Assembly (NCBI GenBank): GCA_964471755.1
Contig: CAYYJM010000052.1
Span: 1 to 28,675 of the forward strand
Length of the DNA: 28,675 nt
Direction: 5' to 3'
From: CAYYJM01 sp964471755
GTDB taxonomy: Bacteria; Planctomycetota; Planctomycetia; Gemmatales; Gemmataceae
A program made the translations under genes and the position numbers. Below the pieces are notes generated by a model. The model made no database searches. It was given only the letters and a program-made list of their open reading frames with translations, and was not told the origin of the DNA. Shown here piece by piece: positions 16,187-28,240 of this stretch (the first letter of the stretch is position 1; every line of letters starts with the position of its first letter).

Positions 16187-17470
16187 TCACAGGCCCACGA
16201 CGTAGCCGAAGCGGGCCTTGAACTTCGACGGGTCCACCCCGGCAGCCTCGGCGATCCGGGCCAGCCGAGTCGCGTCGGTGAAGTCGCCCTTCTCCAGGCG
16301 GGTCATGTAGTTCAGGGCGCAGTCGTAGCTCTCTCCGGCGATGTCCACGACGCGCGTCTTCATCTTGTTGGAGCCCGGTTCGAGTTTGTCCTCGAACTTC
16401 AGGGGCACAAGTCGGCCCTCGGCGATGCTCATGATCGCGCCGATCTGTGCCGACCGGTCGCTGAGCAGGAAGCGGACTGCGCCGTAGCCGAGATCGCGCG
16501 TGTACTCGGCGTCGAACGGGATCGGGTCGGCGCAGCGCAGTTCGTAGCCGATCTCCTTGTCCACCATGGTCAGGTCGAGGCCGAACTCCTTGAGGCGTTT
16601 CTGAATCCAGTCGCGAATCAGTCGGCCGAAGTCGATCTCGCCGAGGCGTTTGTGGCCGAACGGATCGCGGATCATGACGCCGTACTTGCCGTTGTCCAGG
16701 GCCTTTTCCAGGTGGTCTTCATCGATGTTCTCGATCAGACCCTCGGCGAGAATGGCGACGCCGTCGCGATCGCCGTCGGCCAGTCGCTTGAAGATCGAGC
16801 CGATGACGATGTCGGCCAGTTCGTCGAGGAGAATCTCGCGGGTGCCGAACTCTTCCGGGATGATGGTCACGGTCGCGCCGGAGGCCTTGCCGATGCCGAG
16901 CGCGAGGTGTCCGGCGGCCCGGCCCATGCTGACGAGGATGTACCAGCGCGAGGTGGTCCGGGCGTCCTCGGCGAGGTTCTTGACGATGCCGACGCCGACC
17001 TGGCGAGCGGTCTCGAAGCCGAAGGTCGGCATCGAGCTGTCCAGGGGCAGATCGTTGTCGATGGTCTTGGGGACGTGGGCGACGCGGATGTTTCCGCCGG
17101 CCCGGGCGTAGACCTGGCTGGCCGAGTAGGCGGTGTCATCGCCGCCGATGGTGACCAGGTAGCCGATGTTGTGCATGGCCAGGTTGGCCAGGACGTTCTG
17201 CATGTCCTGCTCGGACTTGGTCGGGTTGGTCCGCGACGTACCGAGGAACGATCCGCCCTTGAGGTGCAGGCCCTTGACGTGGCTCTTGTCGAGTTTGATG
17301 AAGCCGCCCTTGGGCTTGGCGGGAACGAGATTCTTGAAGCCGTCGATGAAGCCGATCACCTCGAAGCCCTGATCGAGGGCTTCCAGGGTGACGGCACTGA
17401 TGACGCCGTTAATGCCGGGAGCGGGGCCGCCGCCCACGAGGATGGCGAGACGTTGAGGTCGGGTGGTCAT
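16187..17470 (-). CDS. pfp: 6-phosphofructokinase, probably pyrophosphate-dependent
   Basis: 427 residues from the ATG at 17470; a GTG 36 bases upstream would only add residues that do not look conserved. It catalyses phosphorylation of fructose 6-phosphate in glycolysis and, in the PPi form, reversibly. The phosphoryl-donor site reads GGDDT (109-113) and PKTIDND (134-140). An aspartate after GGD and a lysine before TIDND (Asp112, Lys135) are the known marks of PPi-dependent enzymes, where ATP-dependent ones have glycine at both places. SMGRAAGH (181-188) is the substrate loop. Length and N-terminal LVGGGPAPGING fit the group. It is a single gene; its ribosome binding site is weak. Donor use is a strong prediction, not shown by the sequence alone. 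Confidence 0.9.
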   Translation of the reverse strand: MTTRPQRLAILVGGGPAPGINGVISAVTLEALDQGFEVIGFIDGFKNLVPAKPKGGFIKLDKSHVKGLHLKGGSFLGTSRTNPTKSEQDMQNVLANLAMHNIGYLVTIGGDDTAYSASQVYARAGGNIRVAHVPKTIDNDLPLDSSMPTFGFETARQVGVGIVKNLAEDARTTSRWYILVSMGRAAGHLALGIGKASGATVTIIPEEFGTREILLDELADIVIGSIFKRLADGDRDGVAILAEGLIENIDEDHLEKALDNGKYGVMIRDPFGHKRLGEIDFGRLIRDWIQKRLKEFGLDLTMVDKEIGYELRCADPIPFDAEYTRDLGYGAVRFLLSDRSAQIGAIMSIAEGRLVPLKFEDKLEPGSNKMKTRVVDIAGESYDCALNYMTRLEKGDFTDATRLARIAEAAGVDPSKFKARFGYVVGL

Positions 17471-17539
17471 GGAGGAGGGATCCTCGACACGGGGGGATAA
17501 TCGCACACCTACCCGGTTAGTGTAGTTCTACCGGGGCGT

Positions 17540-17644
17540 TTGGCGAGCGGCGCGGCGTCAGCCCGCCGGTTCTTCCTGCGAACGTCAGCCCGCCGATTCT
17601 ACTCGGGTGAAGAACCGGCGGGCTGACGCCGCGCCGCTCGCCAA
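17540..17644. repeat. Perfect 35-bp inverted repeat with an internal third copy
   Basis: Arms 17540-17574 and 17610-17644 are exact reverse complements around a 35-base loop. The loop (17584-17600) holds a degenerate direct copy of part of the arm (GTCAGCCCGCCG...). It lies between the phosphofructokinase start and the DUF1080 stop, in about 250 bases with no gene. It is GC-rich and cruciform-prone, and looks like a dispersed intergenic repeat. Confidence 0.85.
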
Positions 17645-17723
17645 CACCTACAGTAGACGTCTGGGAGTGGTGCGGCATCGACCCGTTGCTCATGTGGAAC
17701 CACGCCTCACGGCGAAGGTGCCG

Positions 17724-18440
17724 TCATTTCGCCAGCGGCCGGACCTCGACCTTGCGGAAGGCTACGCCGCCGTGGTCGGTCTGGATCAGCAGCGGCCCCG
17801 TCGCCGACTCCTTGTTGACGTGAGCGTGACCGGTCGGTGTCAGCAGTTCCTGGTTCTCGTGGACGACCTGGCCGTTGAGTTCCACCTTCACGAACTTCGC
17901 GTTGGCGACCTTCTTGCCTCCCTCGAAACGCGGAGCCCGGAAGACGATGTGCAGCGTCTGCCATTCGCCGGCCGGCTTCGCGGCATTGACCCGCGGCGGC
18001 ACCCCCTTGTCGATGTGATGATACCGCGGCAGCATCTCCGCCTTTGGGTAGACGCCACCCAGACTGTCGCCGGTGAGGTCTGCCACCTTCTTGCCGGCCG
18101 TGTCGCGAATCTGAATCTCGTACTGACCGTTCAGTTTGACGCCCGAGTTGGAGCCCTTCGGGATGAGGAACTCGCAGCGTACCTCGACATCGCCAAACTT
18201 CTCCTTGCTGACGAGGTTGGCACAGCCCCGCGGCGCGACGAAGACGCCAGAGCCTGCCTTCGCGGCCAGCTGGCGGTTGTTCTTCTGGTCGATTACGGCA
18301 TCGCCGCCGATCTCGTAGCCGGCCTTGATCGGCCGCCAGGCCGTGAAATCCCGGTCGAGGGGAAGAGCCTTCCAGCCGTCGTCAGCCGCGACGACCGGAA
18401 CCAGAGGCAGAGCGAGCAGACAGAGCAACGACCAGCGCAT
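17724..18440 (-). CDS. DUF1080 / 3-keto-disaccharide hydrolase-like protein, exported
   Basis: 238 residues, the usual size for a single-domain DUF1080 protein. It starts with a signal peptide (MRWSLLCLLALPLVPVVAA) after GAGG. The jelly-roll core is visible in LVSKEKFGDVEVRCEFLIPK, GSNSGVKLNGQYEIQI and GEWQTLHIVFRAPRF, ending in GGVAFRKVEVRPL. The family is a concanavalin-like fold; some members hydrolyse 3-keto-glucosides, others are uncharacterised. It is downstream of the DUF1501 gene with a 63-base gap and is probably cotranscribed. This placement, next to surface proteins, suggests a polysaccharide or glycoside role. Confidence 0.88.
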   Translation of the reverse strand: MRWSLLCLLALPLVPVVAADDGWKALPLDRDFTAWRPIKAGYEIGGDAVIDQKNNRQLAAKAGSGVFVAPRGCANLVSKEKFGDVEVRCEFLIPKGSNSGVKLNGQYEIQIRDTAGKKVADLTGDSLGGVYPKAEMLPRYHHIDKGVPPRVNAAKPAGEWQTLHIVFRAPRFEGGKKVANAKFVKVELNGQVVHENQELLTPTGHAHVNKESATGPLLIQTDHGGVAFRKVEVRPLAK

Positions 18441-18503
18441 GACGACAACCTCGCGATGACGGAACCGGAAACAACCCGAGGATTGTACCCGGAAGGAGCC
18501 GCC

Positions 18504-19946
<1,443 letters not shown>

Positions 19947-20303
19947 CGTAGTCGATTCCTGGTCCGGTGTACAACAACGAGGCGAGGCCTTCGAGCCGGT
20001 TGCGCTGTCAGGGAGCCTGATGGCTCTTGGGTTTACGATGCGTCCTCGGCGGCGTTACCCCAGCCGGCCCCTATTTTTCTAGCGGTGACACACATCTGTC
20101 ACCGTCACAGACACGATTTTTACCCCAGCCACCTCCCGAGCGGGGGATCTGGTGCGATGCGCCGCAAACCACAGCCACAAAGACACTTGCGATGCCCTGG
20201 CTTGCGCTTATGCGTTCCACCCACCGGCGTGCCCCTCAAAATCCCCTACCACCCGCAACATCGCAACCGGCTCGAGGCCTTCTCCCTGCCGTGAGGGCGG
20301 TTC
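19947..20303. other. Gene-free interval of 357 bases
   Basis: No coding frame here has a convincing start, ribosome binding site or protein-like composition. A perfect short palindrome (20084-20103) lies within it. It separates the DUF1501 start from the stop of the small beta-rich gene, so it must carry the DUF1501 promoter, though I cannot place one. Confidence 0.6.
20084..20103. promoter_or_regulatory. Perfect 7-bp palindrome, possible operator or weak terminator
   Basis: GGTGACA, six bases, TGTCACC. The symmetric half-sites with a short spacer could be a regulator's site for the DUF1501 gene or, on the minus strand, an end structure for the kinase unit. No T-tract follows at the right distance. 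Confidence 0.35.
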
Positions 20304-20723
20304 TCAGGTCTTGATACCGAGCTGGAATCCCGTTGCCGGCTCGGCACGGTTTTCGGTGGTCGCTTCCTTGAAGAGGTACACCGACAGGGTGCAATTGCCG
20401 GACGTCCAGACCACGTTGGTGGGAATCGTCACCGTCACCATCCGGTTTGGGATCGCCTGGCCCGACCCTGGCGGGTCAAACAGGGGACTATCGAAGGGGC
20501 TTCCCTGAGCTGGCGTGCCGTTCGGCAGGAGAAGAACGCAGCGAACGTACACCCTTTCGCAACGCGTGAAGGAGGGAGTCGCCGTGACCTCGACTTCCAC
20601 GATGATGTTCGTCCCGCGATTGACCGGCACGGGGGTCGTCGTCGGATCGGACTGATCGAAGATCTTCTTGACTGTGATGGCGTGCGAGTAGGTCACCTTG
20701 GTCGGGTCGCGATGCGGAGTCAT
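20304..20723 (-). CDS. Small beta-rich protein of unknown function downstream of the kinase
   Basis: 139 residues, no recognised family. The ATG at 20723 has GAGGTG just upstream, and its gap to the kinase stop is 16 bases, so the two are almost certainly cotranscribed. The sequence alternates hydrophobic and polar residues in strands (TNIIVEVEVTATPSF, ERVYVRCVLLLPNG, RMVTVTIPTNVVW, CTLSVYLFKE), which suggests an Ig-like or jelly-roll beta sandwich. Two cysteines at the third and fifth quarters could pair. There is no signal peptide, no membrane helix and no catalytic motif. Being next to a membrane kinase with a lectin-like domain, it may be its substrate or an accessory; this is only context. 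Confidence 0.7.
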   Translation of the reverse strand: MTPHRDPTKVTYSHAITVKKIFDQSDPTTTPVPVNRGTNIIVEVEVTATPSFTRCERVYVRCVLLLPNGTPAQGSPFDSPLFDPPGSGQAIPNRMVTVTIPTNVVWTSGNCTLSVYLFKEATTENRAEPATGFQLGIKT

Positions 20724-20739
20724 GGGTCACCTCACGGAG

Positions 20740-22983
20740 CTAGCCGCGGGGTCGCGGCTTCACGATGATGTTGCGAAACGCTGCCTGTCCCTGAGAGACA
20801 AACAGCCCAAATCCAGACCGAGTCCGCCAGTCGGTTGGCACTTCCAGGAAATGCTGCATGCCACGGGCAGACACCGAGATCGCTTCGGTCAACTGCGGAA
20901 CTGGAAACGTTCGCAGTTGCTCCAGCCGGCCCCGGGTTGGTTCCCAGGCGAGTCGCGCACCCGTGGGGGCGATCGTCAGTCGAAGCACTCGCCAGGGGGC
21001 CTCATCCAGTATCGAGGCCGCTCGAAATGGTTGTCGAAACAGCAACCCGTGCGGCGCGAGCAATTTCGGTTCCGTCTCGAAGAGTCGGATCTGCGTCAGG
21101 AATACGCTCTGCCAGGCCCCGTTCGCTCCGCGCGTGACGTGCAATCCCCGGTCGGCGTAGCTGGCGGTAAAAAAGGCCCCGCGAGGCGATCCGCCCAGGC
21201 CAGTCGGAACCTGCCGGAAGCCGAAGTAGAGGCCCACCTTGGAATCGCCGTTGGCGGCCTCGTGTCGCACCTCCGCTGAGAATTCGTACTCGTCGCACAT
21301 CGGATCGGGCAGCAGTTCCCAGAGCCCCATCGCGTGCGTGCCGAGGGTGAAGTACTTCGCATCGGCCGGCCGTGTCGGGATCGCCGGGTTGCCGTACACC
21401 TGACGGAAAGGGCCAGGGAGCGGTTCGTGTCCCTCGAATCGAAAGGGCAGACCATCGGCGAGTACCCGGGCGGCGTCCTTGCGCGGCTGGTCCGGATCGG
21501 CCGCCTCCGGTTCGATCCGACTCGGTTCCACGAAGAGGGGTTCCGGCGTGGGCAGGGACAGGACGGCCACCAGGACGCCCAGCGACACCGCGATCAGCAC
21601 CACTGCGATACTCTCCAGCCGGTGCTTTCTCAGGAAGCGAGCCGACCGGTTCAGCCAGGATCGCGGCCGATCCGGGATCGGTTCACCAGCCAGGAAGAGC
21701 CCCAGCCGGTCGGCCAGGATCTGCGCGGAGGCGTAACGGTGCTTCGGATTTTTCTCCAGGCATCGGGAAACGATCGTTGCCAGATCGCGTGGCACCGCCC
21801 GGTTCAGCGCGCGAACCGGCACGGGCTCCTGGCTGCGGACCATCTCCAGCGTCCCGGGGATCGACTCGCTCTTGAACGGCGGTCGGCCGGTTAGCATCTC
21901 GTAGAGGATTGCCCCCAGGGCCCAGACGTCCGTCGCAGGGCCGATCTGTGCGATCTGTCCCTCGGCCTGTTCCGGAGCCATGTAGCTCGGTGTGCCCATG
22001 ATGGCACCGGCCCGAGTCAGGCCGGGATCGTCATCGAGGAACTTCGCCAGACCGAAATCGACCACCTTCGGCGATCCCTTGCCGGTCAACAGGACGTTGG
22101 CCGGCTTCAAATCGCGATGGACGATGCCCTGCTCGTGGGCGTACTGCACGGCCAGGGTCAGCGTCCGGGCCATCTCGGCGGCCCAGAGCGGCTCCTGGGG
22201 CCTGTTCGCCAGGAGGTCCGCCAGCGTGCCGCCGGAGACCAGCTCCAGAGCGCAGAACGGCTCGCCGTGGTTTTCGCCAATCTCGAAGACCTGAACGATG
22301 TTCGGATGCTGCAAGCGGGCGATCGCCTGGGCCTCGGCCCGGAACCGGGCCAGCACCGGTCGCGTGGCCTGACTATTCCGGATCATCTTCACCGCGACGT
22401 CTCGTTTCAGACCGCGATGGTGCGCCTTGTAGACGATGGCCATGCCGCCGCGCCCGAGGATGTCCAGGATCTGGTAGCCCGGGATCTCGATACCGAAGTT
22501 GGGGCCGACCGTGCGGGGGACCTCGTCGGTGGCGTCGGCGGCACGCTGGTCGGCGGTGATCTGCGATGACCAGCCATCCCGCAGTGAGCCGGCCAGGGTC
22601 GCGAGGCGATCCATCCGGGCCAGGAAGACGGCCAGTTCGTCGCTGATGGTCGGGTGGCGTGCCAGGAGATCCGCCGGATCGGGAGTCCTACCGGAATCCA
22701 CTGCGCGCAGGTGTTCGGCCAGGATCTCGTCGATCGGTGTCGCCAGGAGAGTCTCAATCGTCCAGGTGTCCGTCCGCGAGTCACACGCCTGGGATTCGTG
22801 AAGAACCGCGAAGGCGTGGCGTAGTAGACAAACGACGTCGCTCTCGCTTCGCTGAAGCGCATGGGCGACCGCAGCCAAGGACCAGCCGTCCAGGACTTTC
22901 AGGCCAACGGCCTGTCGGCAGACATCCGGCAGCAAGCCCAGCGTCTGCATCAATCGTTCGGCGGACTGGCTGGGCATCGACAT
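20740..22983 (-). CDS. Hanks-type Ser/Thr kinase with N-terminal sigma-region-4-like domain and C-terminal lectin-like domain
   Basis: 747 residues from the ATG at 22983, chosen as the first Met before the conserved part; no good ribosome binding site is seen. Residues about 5-65 (LGLLPDVCRQAVGLKVLDGW, then HALQRSESDVVCLLRHA) resemble helix-turn-helix region 4 of ECF sigma factors. Residues about 85-135 are the linker typical of planctomycete kinases (ILAEHLRAVDSGRTPDPADL). The kinase domain spans about 169-430 and is complete: GRGGMA (177-182), Lys199, Glu217, HRD with Asp291, DFG at 309-311 and the APE motif in YMAPEQ. A membrane helix follows (about 458-477), then a beta-rich domain (about 500-747) like the concanavalin-type C-termini of related kinases. 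So the kinase is cytoplasmic, with an external ligand-binding part. A small gene follows it by 16 bases. Confidence 0.88.
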   Translation of the reverse strand: MSMPSQSAERLMQTLGLLPDVCRQAVGLKVLDGWSLAAVAHALQRSESDVVCLLRHAFAVLHESQACDSRTDTWTIETLLATPIDEILAEHLRAVDSGRTPDPADLLARHPTISDELAVFLARMDRLATLAGSLRDGWSSQITADQRAADATDEVPRTVGPNFGIEIPGYQILDILGRGGMAIVYKAHHRGLKRDVAVKMIRNSQATRPVLARFRAEAQAIARLQHPNIVQVFEIGENHGEPFCALELVSGGTLADLLANRPQEPLWAAEMARTLTLAVQYAHEQGIVHRDLKPANVLLTGKGSPKVVDFGLAKFLDDDPGLTRAGAIMGTPSYMAPEQAEGQIAQIGPATDVWALGAILYEMLTGRPPFKSESIPGTLEMVRSQEPVPVRALNRAVPRDLATIVSRCLEKNPKHRYASAQILADRLGLFLAGEPIPDRPRSWLNRSARFLRKHRLESIAVVLIAVSLGVLVAVLSLPTPEPLFVEPSRIEPEAADPDQPRKDAARVLADGLPFRFEGHEPLPGPFRQVYGNPAIPTRPADAKYFTLGTHAMGLWELLPDPMCDEYEFSAEVRHEAANGDSKVGLYFGFRQVPTGLGGSPRGAFFTASYADRGLHVTRGANGAWQSVFLTQIRLFETEPKLLAPHGLLFRQPFRAASILDEAPWRVLRLTIAPTGARLAWEPTRGRLEQLRTFPVPQLTEAISVSARGMQHFLEVPTDWRTRSGFGLFVSQGQAAFRNIIVKPRPRG

Positions 22984-23145
22984 GACGCGCGATTGTGCTG
23001 GATGAAACGCGACCGTGCCACCAGAACGGTTGGGGCATCGGGCGGTCGCCTTTGTCGCCGGGAGCCCTCGTGGGAAGAGCCACCCCGCCGATCTGTTGTC
23101 GCACAATCCGAAACGAATGACAAGCAGTTTCTTCCAGACTCTCCG

Positions 23146-23184
23146 GAACCTCGCAAGCAGAGGTTCTTCCCGTCCTGTGCTTGC
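23146..23184. terminator. Overlapping small hairpins after the DUF1549/DUF1553 gene
   Basis: GAACCTC (23146-23152) and GAGGTTC (23160-23166) pair around GCAAGCA. That loop (23153-23159) can instead pair with TGCTTGC (23178-23184), so the two folds are mutually exclusive. Position just past the stop at 23213 fits a terminator, but there is no T-tract. Confidence 0.4.
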
Positions 23185-23212
23185 GCCACGACCTCGTTCG
23201 TCGGAGGTGCTG

Positions 23213-26179
23213 TCAGGTCCGTGTCACGAACTCGTCGAGGTTCATCAGCACACGGACCAGGGCGACCCAGGCGGCCCGTTCGGCCACGTCGCCGGGGCCA
23301 TCGCCGGCCAGTTTCTTCGCGTCGGCCGGTCGCTCCCGGAAGCGCGCCGTCTGGCTCGTCACGAAGCCGACGAGAGCCTTCACCTCTCCGTCGCTCGGCG
23401 GCCGGATCAGGAATCGACGGAAGATCCAGCCGACGCGCTGCTCGATGCTGCCCGATTGGGCCATCACCAGTCGTCCGGTCGCCTGAGCGGCCTCGGTGAA
23501 GACGACGTCGTTGAGCAGCGTCAGGGCCTGCAACGGCGTGTTCGACACGTCCCGCCGGGCGATGCACGCCTCGCCACTGGGGCCGTCGAACGTGGAGAGC
23601 ATCGCGAACGGAGCTGTCCGCTTGACGAACGTGTACAGGCCACGACGGTAGCGGTCCTCGCCCTGGCTGGCGACCCAGTTGAGCTTGCCGTAGGTGCCCT
23701 CGGTCGTCACGCTCGCCGGTTGCGGCGGAAAGACGCTGGGGCCGCCCACCTTGTGCGAGAGCAGACCGCTCGCTGACAGCACGCTGTCACGAATCAACTC
23801 CGCCTCCAGCCGGACGCGCGGCCCGCGGGCCAGCAGACGGTTGTCGGCGTCTCGCTCCAGCAGGGCCGGCGTCACTCGCGACGACTGCTGATACGTCGCT
23901 GACAACACGATCCATCGATGCAGCCGTTTCAGGCTCCAGCCGTCCTCCATGAACTCGACTGCGAGCCAGTCGAGCAGGCCGGGGTGCGACGGCAACTCGC
24001 CCTGGAGTCCGAAATCCTCGGTCGTCCGCACCAGGCCATTCCCGAAAAAGGCGGCCCACTGACGATTGACCGTCACACGGGCGGTCAGTGGGTTGTCGCG
24101 TGAGACCAGCCAGCGGGCGAAGCCGAGTCGGTCGCGCGGGGCGTCCTTCGGAAACGGGTGCAGAACCGCAAGAGTGATCGGTTCGACCCGCTCACGCGCC
24201 TGGAGGAACTCGCCGCGGTGATGGAGGAACGTCGGCCGGGGATTGTTCCGGGGCCGTTCCTCCATCACGAGGGTCGTCGGGTACGCTGGTAGGCTCTTGC
24301 GGAGGGCGTCGATCTCTCGCCGGGCGGCCGCCAGGATGGGCGTCGTCGCGAGGAAGTGACGCCGAAGCGTCAGTCGATCGGCGTCGGTGAGTGAACCGTC
24401 CGGCTGGAGCAGGAGCGACTCGATCTCGGCCGGCAGCGAGCTGGCCTGCGGCGATTTCGCCGTCGTGGTCGCGATGCGGAAACGGCCCAGGCCGGCGGCG
24501 TAGTAGCGCTCGAAGACCAGTTCCAGCCGCAGTTCCTTCGTCGCGGGCAGTGGCTTCTCGAAGACGAAGACGGCGACGTGCCGCTTGCCCTGACCGCCGT
24601 TGATGCCCCAGCCGGTCTGCGGGTCGCCGTCGATGGCCGCCGTCGCAGTGAACTTGCCATTGGCGAACGTCTGCGAGGCCGACGCGAACTTTGCCGGCTG
24701 ACCATTGACCGTCACCACGATCTCGCTCAGATGGAACTCGCCGTGCGGTCCCTCGTAGTAGACGCGCCCCGGCCCTCCCTTCGGCAGGCGATCGTCGGGC
24801 AGAGCCTCCAGGCGGATCGCCGTCGTGCCGGCGAAGTCGCCGCGCAGTGTCAGCGTGTAGACATCGCGCTTGCTCATGTCGCCGCTGGCGAGAACCGAGT
24901 CGTCGGGCAGGACGGACAGCAGGGGCAGGTTCGCCTTCGCCTCGGCCGGTCGGCTGATACGCCAGGCCGTCACCTCCTGACGCTGCGTTGTCAGCCATTC
25001 CGTGAACACGGTGGCGGGATCGACAGTCTTCGGAAACTTCTTGCCCAGGTCGGCCTCCAGGTTGGCGATCTTCGTCTCGATCTCCCGGCGACGTGCGGCG
25101 ACATCCGGCTTCACGACGGCGATTTCCGGCTCCTCGGCGTTGTTCAGGAAGGCGAACAGGCCGTAGTACTAGCGCTGCGAGATCGGGTAGAACTAGTGCG
25201 CGTGGCACTGGGCGCAGCGGGCGGTCAGGCCGAGCCAGGTCGTCCCGGTCGTGCCGACGCGGTCGGTCATGGCGTGGAAGCGGAACTCCAGCGGATCGAT
25301 GCCGCCTTCCTCGTTGAGCATCGTGTTGCGATGGAAGCCGGTCGCGATCTTCTGTTCCTGCGTCGCGTTCGGCAGCAGATCGCCGGCGAGTTGCTCGATC
25401 GTGAAGCGGTCGAACGGCAGGTCGCGGTTGAGGGCGTTGATGACCCAGTCGCGGTACGGCCAGATGGAGCGGGGCCGATCCTTCTCGTAGCCGTTGGTGT
25501 CGGCATAGCGGGCCAGGTCGAGCCAGCGACGGGCCCAGCGTTCGCCGTAGTGCGGACTCGCGAGCAGTCGATCGACCACTTCCTCGATGGCCTTCTGGCG
25601 ATCTTTTGCGATGGCGGCGACGAAGGCATCGGCCTCGGACGGTGTCGGCGGGATGCCGACGAGGTCGAGGTACAACCGCCGGATCAGCGTGATCGGATCG
25701 GCCGGTGGCGACGGTTGCAGCCCCTCCTTTTCGAGGCGGGCCAGGACGAATCGATCGATGCCGTTGTGGCCCCGGGTTCCCTTCGTGGCCGGCAGCGTCG
25801 GCCGTTTCGGAGCGACGAACGCCCAGTGTTCGTGGTACTCCGCCCCCTCGGCGATCCAGCGTTTGAGCAGATCGATCTGGGTCGCGGTGAGCGCCTTGCC
25901 GGATTTGACCGGCGGCATCTTCCGATGCGGCTCCTCGGCAACGAGTCGGCGGACGAGTTCGCTCATCTCGGGCTTCCCGGGCACGATGGCGGGCTCATCG
26001 GATCGGCCGCCCTTGAGAGCGTCGTCGCGTCGGTCGAGTCGGAGTTTCCCCTTGCGAACGGCATCATCGGGGCCGTGACAGGCGAAGCAGTTGTTGGCGA
26101 GGATGGGTCGAACGTCACGCTGGAAATCGACCGGCGCGGCAGGGGTGAGGAGCAACGAGAGGGTGAGGAGGGATGTCAT
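23213..26179 (-). pseudogene. Cytochrome-type DUF1549/DUF1553 (PSCyt1-PSCyt2-PSD1) gene with two in-frame amber codons
   Basis: Read through, this is one 988-residue frame of the planctomycete cytochrome/DUF1549/DUF1553 type. It begins with a signal peptide (MTSLLTLSLLLTPAAP) and a PSCyt1 cytochrome-like domain with CXXCH at Cys31, Cys34 and His35. DUF1549 follows to residue 328, with a second CXXCH at 322-326. The DUF1553 part has AFFGNGLVRTTEDFGLQGEL and SATYQQSSRV and runs to the end. TAG codons stand at 25193-25195 (codon 329) and 25169-25171 (codon 337); frame and family similarity continue on both sides. Either it is a young pseudogene or the bases are wrong. If the stops are real, the product is a truncated PSCyt1-PSCyt2 piece plus an unlikely second part from 25114 (GTG). 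Confidence 0.85.
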
Positions 26180-26333
26180 GGCTGCAAGGTCTCCGCCCGT
26201 CTCGGGCTCGGATCAGACTGTCCGACCAGTCGGCAGGACTGGCCCTGAATGGAATTACAAGGGGCTGTCCATGAGGCGTCAACACTTTTTCGGATACCCG
26301 CGTCTCCTGGTCGAGGTGCGAGCGGATCTTTAC

Positions 26334-26362
26334 CTGACAATGCGGCCCACCATCCCTAGCAT
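26334..26362 (+). promoter_or_regulatory. Candidate promoter for pckA
   Basis: CTGACA (26334-26339) and TAGCAT (26357-26362), 17 bases apart. The predicted transcript begins about 30 bases before the ATG, which is preceded by GGAGGAAG. Good spacing and leader length support it. Confidence 0.55.
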
Positions 26363-26398
26363 AACCCGGACCCGTCGTCTGGAGTCTGGAGGAAGCCG

Positions 26399-27985
<1,587 letters not shown>

Positions 27986-28026
27986 GAGCGGCACGCTCAT
28001 CGAACCGGGTGAAGAACAGCGCCCCT

Positions 28027-28098
28027 GGTCCTTCTGGGTGAAGGTGTAGTCCGGTGGCAGTTCAAACTGCAGAACGTACTCAGAGGCTGCACGGAAAG
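28027..28098 (-). pseudogene. Short remnant of an SdrD-B-like (adhesin repeat) domain
   Basis: On the minus strand these bases translate to SEYVLQFELPPDYTFTQKDQ, which matches the closing 'PPGYTFTxKDQG' strand of SdrD B-like repeats found in large surface adhesins. There is no start, and the frame loses similarity after the Gly-Arg at the end. Nothing similar continues on either side, so it is a broken fragment of a larger gene, next to the palindromic repeat. The match is short and made by eye. Confidence 0.45.
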
Positions 28099-28240
28099 CC
28101 CCTCGCCCCGGTACTCCGGGGAGAGGGGTTGGGGTGAGGGGTCTTCGTTTTCGCTGGTTTCGTAGGCATTCCCCCTCACCCCAACCCTCTCCCCCGGAGT
28201 ACCGGGGGCGAGGGAGCCGCTTTCCGTGTAGTCTCTCAGA
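28079..28240. repeat. Long imperfect palindrome, MITE-like dispersed repeat
   Basis: The left arm (about 28079-28140) and the right arm (about 28170-28240) are complementary over about 60-70 bases with a few substitutions and indels. They centre on CCCTCACCCCAACCCTCTCC-type sequence and extend outward to the CACGGAAAG/CTTTCCGTG ends. The loop is about 30 bases. The form is that of non-autonomous repeats scattered between genes in planctomycetes; no transposase is present here. Confidence 0.7.

Noticed and set aside
16166..17500. Long plus-strand open frame opposite the phosphofructokinase
   Set aside because: Antisense shadow; the minus-strand protein has all donor and substrate motifs.
25169..25195. 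Genome-wide reassignment of TAG as sense
   Set aside because: TAG is the natural stop of the DUF1559 gene (12712-12714) and the kinase gene (20740-20742), each at the expected C-terminus.
24578..26248. 556-residue plus-strand open frame
   Set aside because: Antisense of the DUF1549/DUF1553 gene; it merely passes through the amber positions in a different frame.
27986..27998. GAGCG-GCA-CGCTC hairpin after pckA as terminator
   Set aside because: Only five base pairs and no T-tract; too weak to list.
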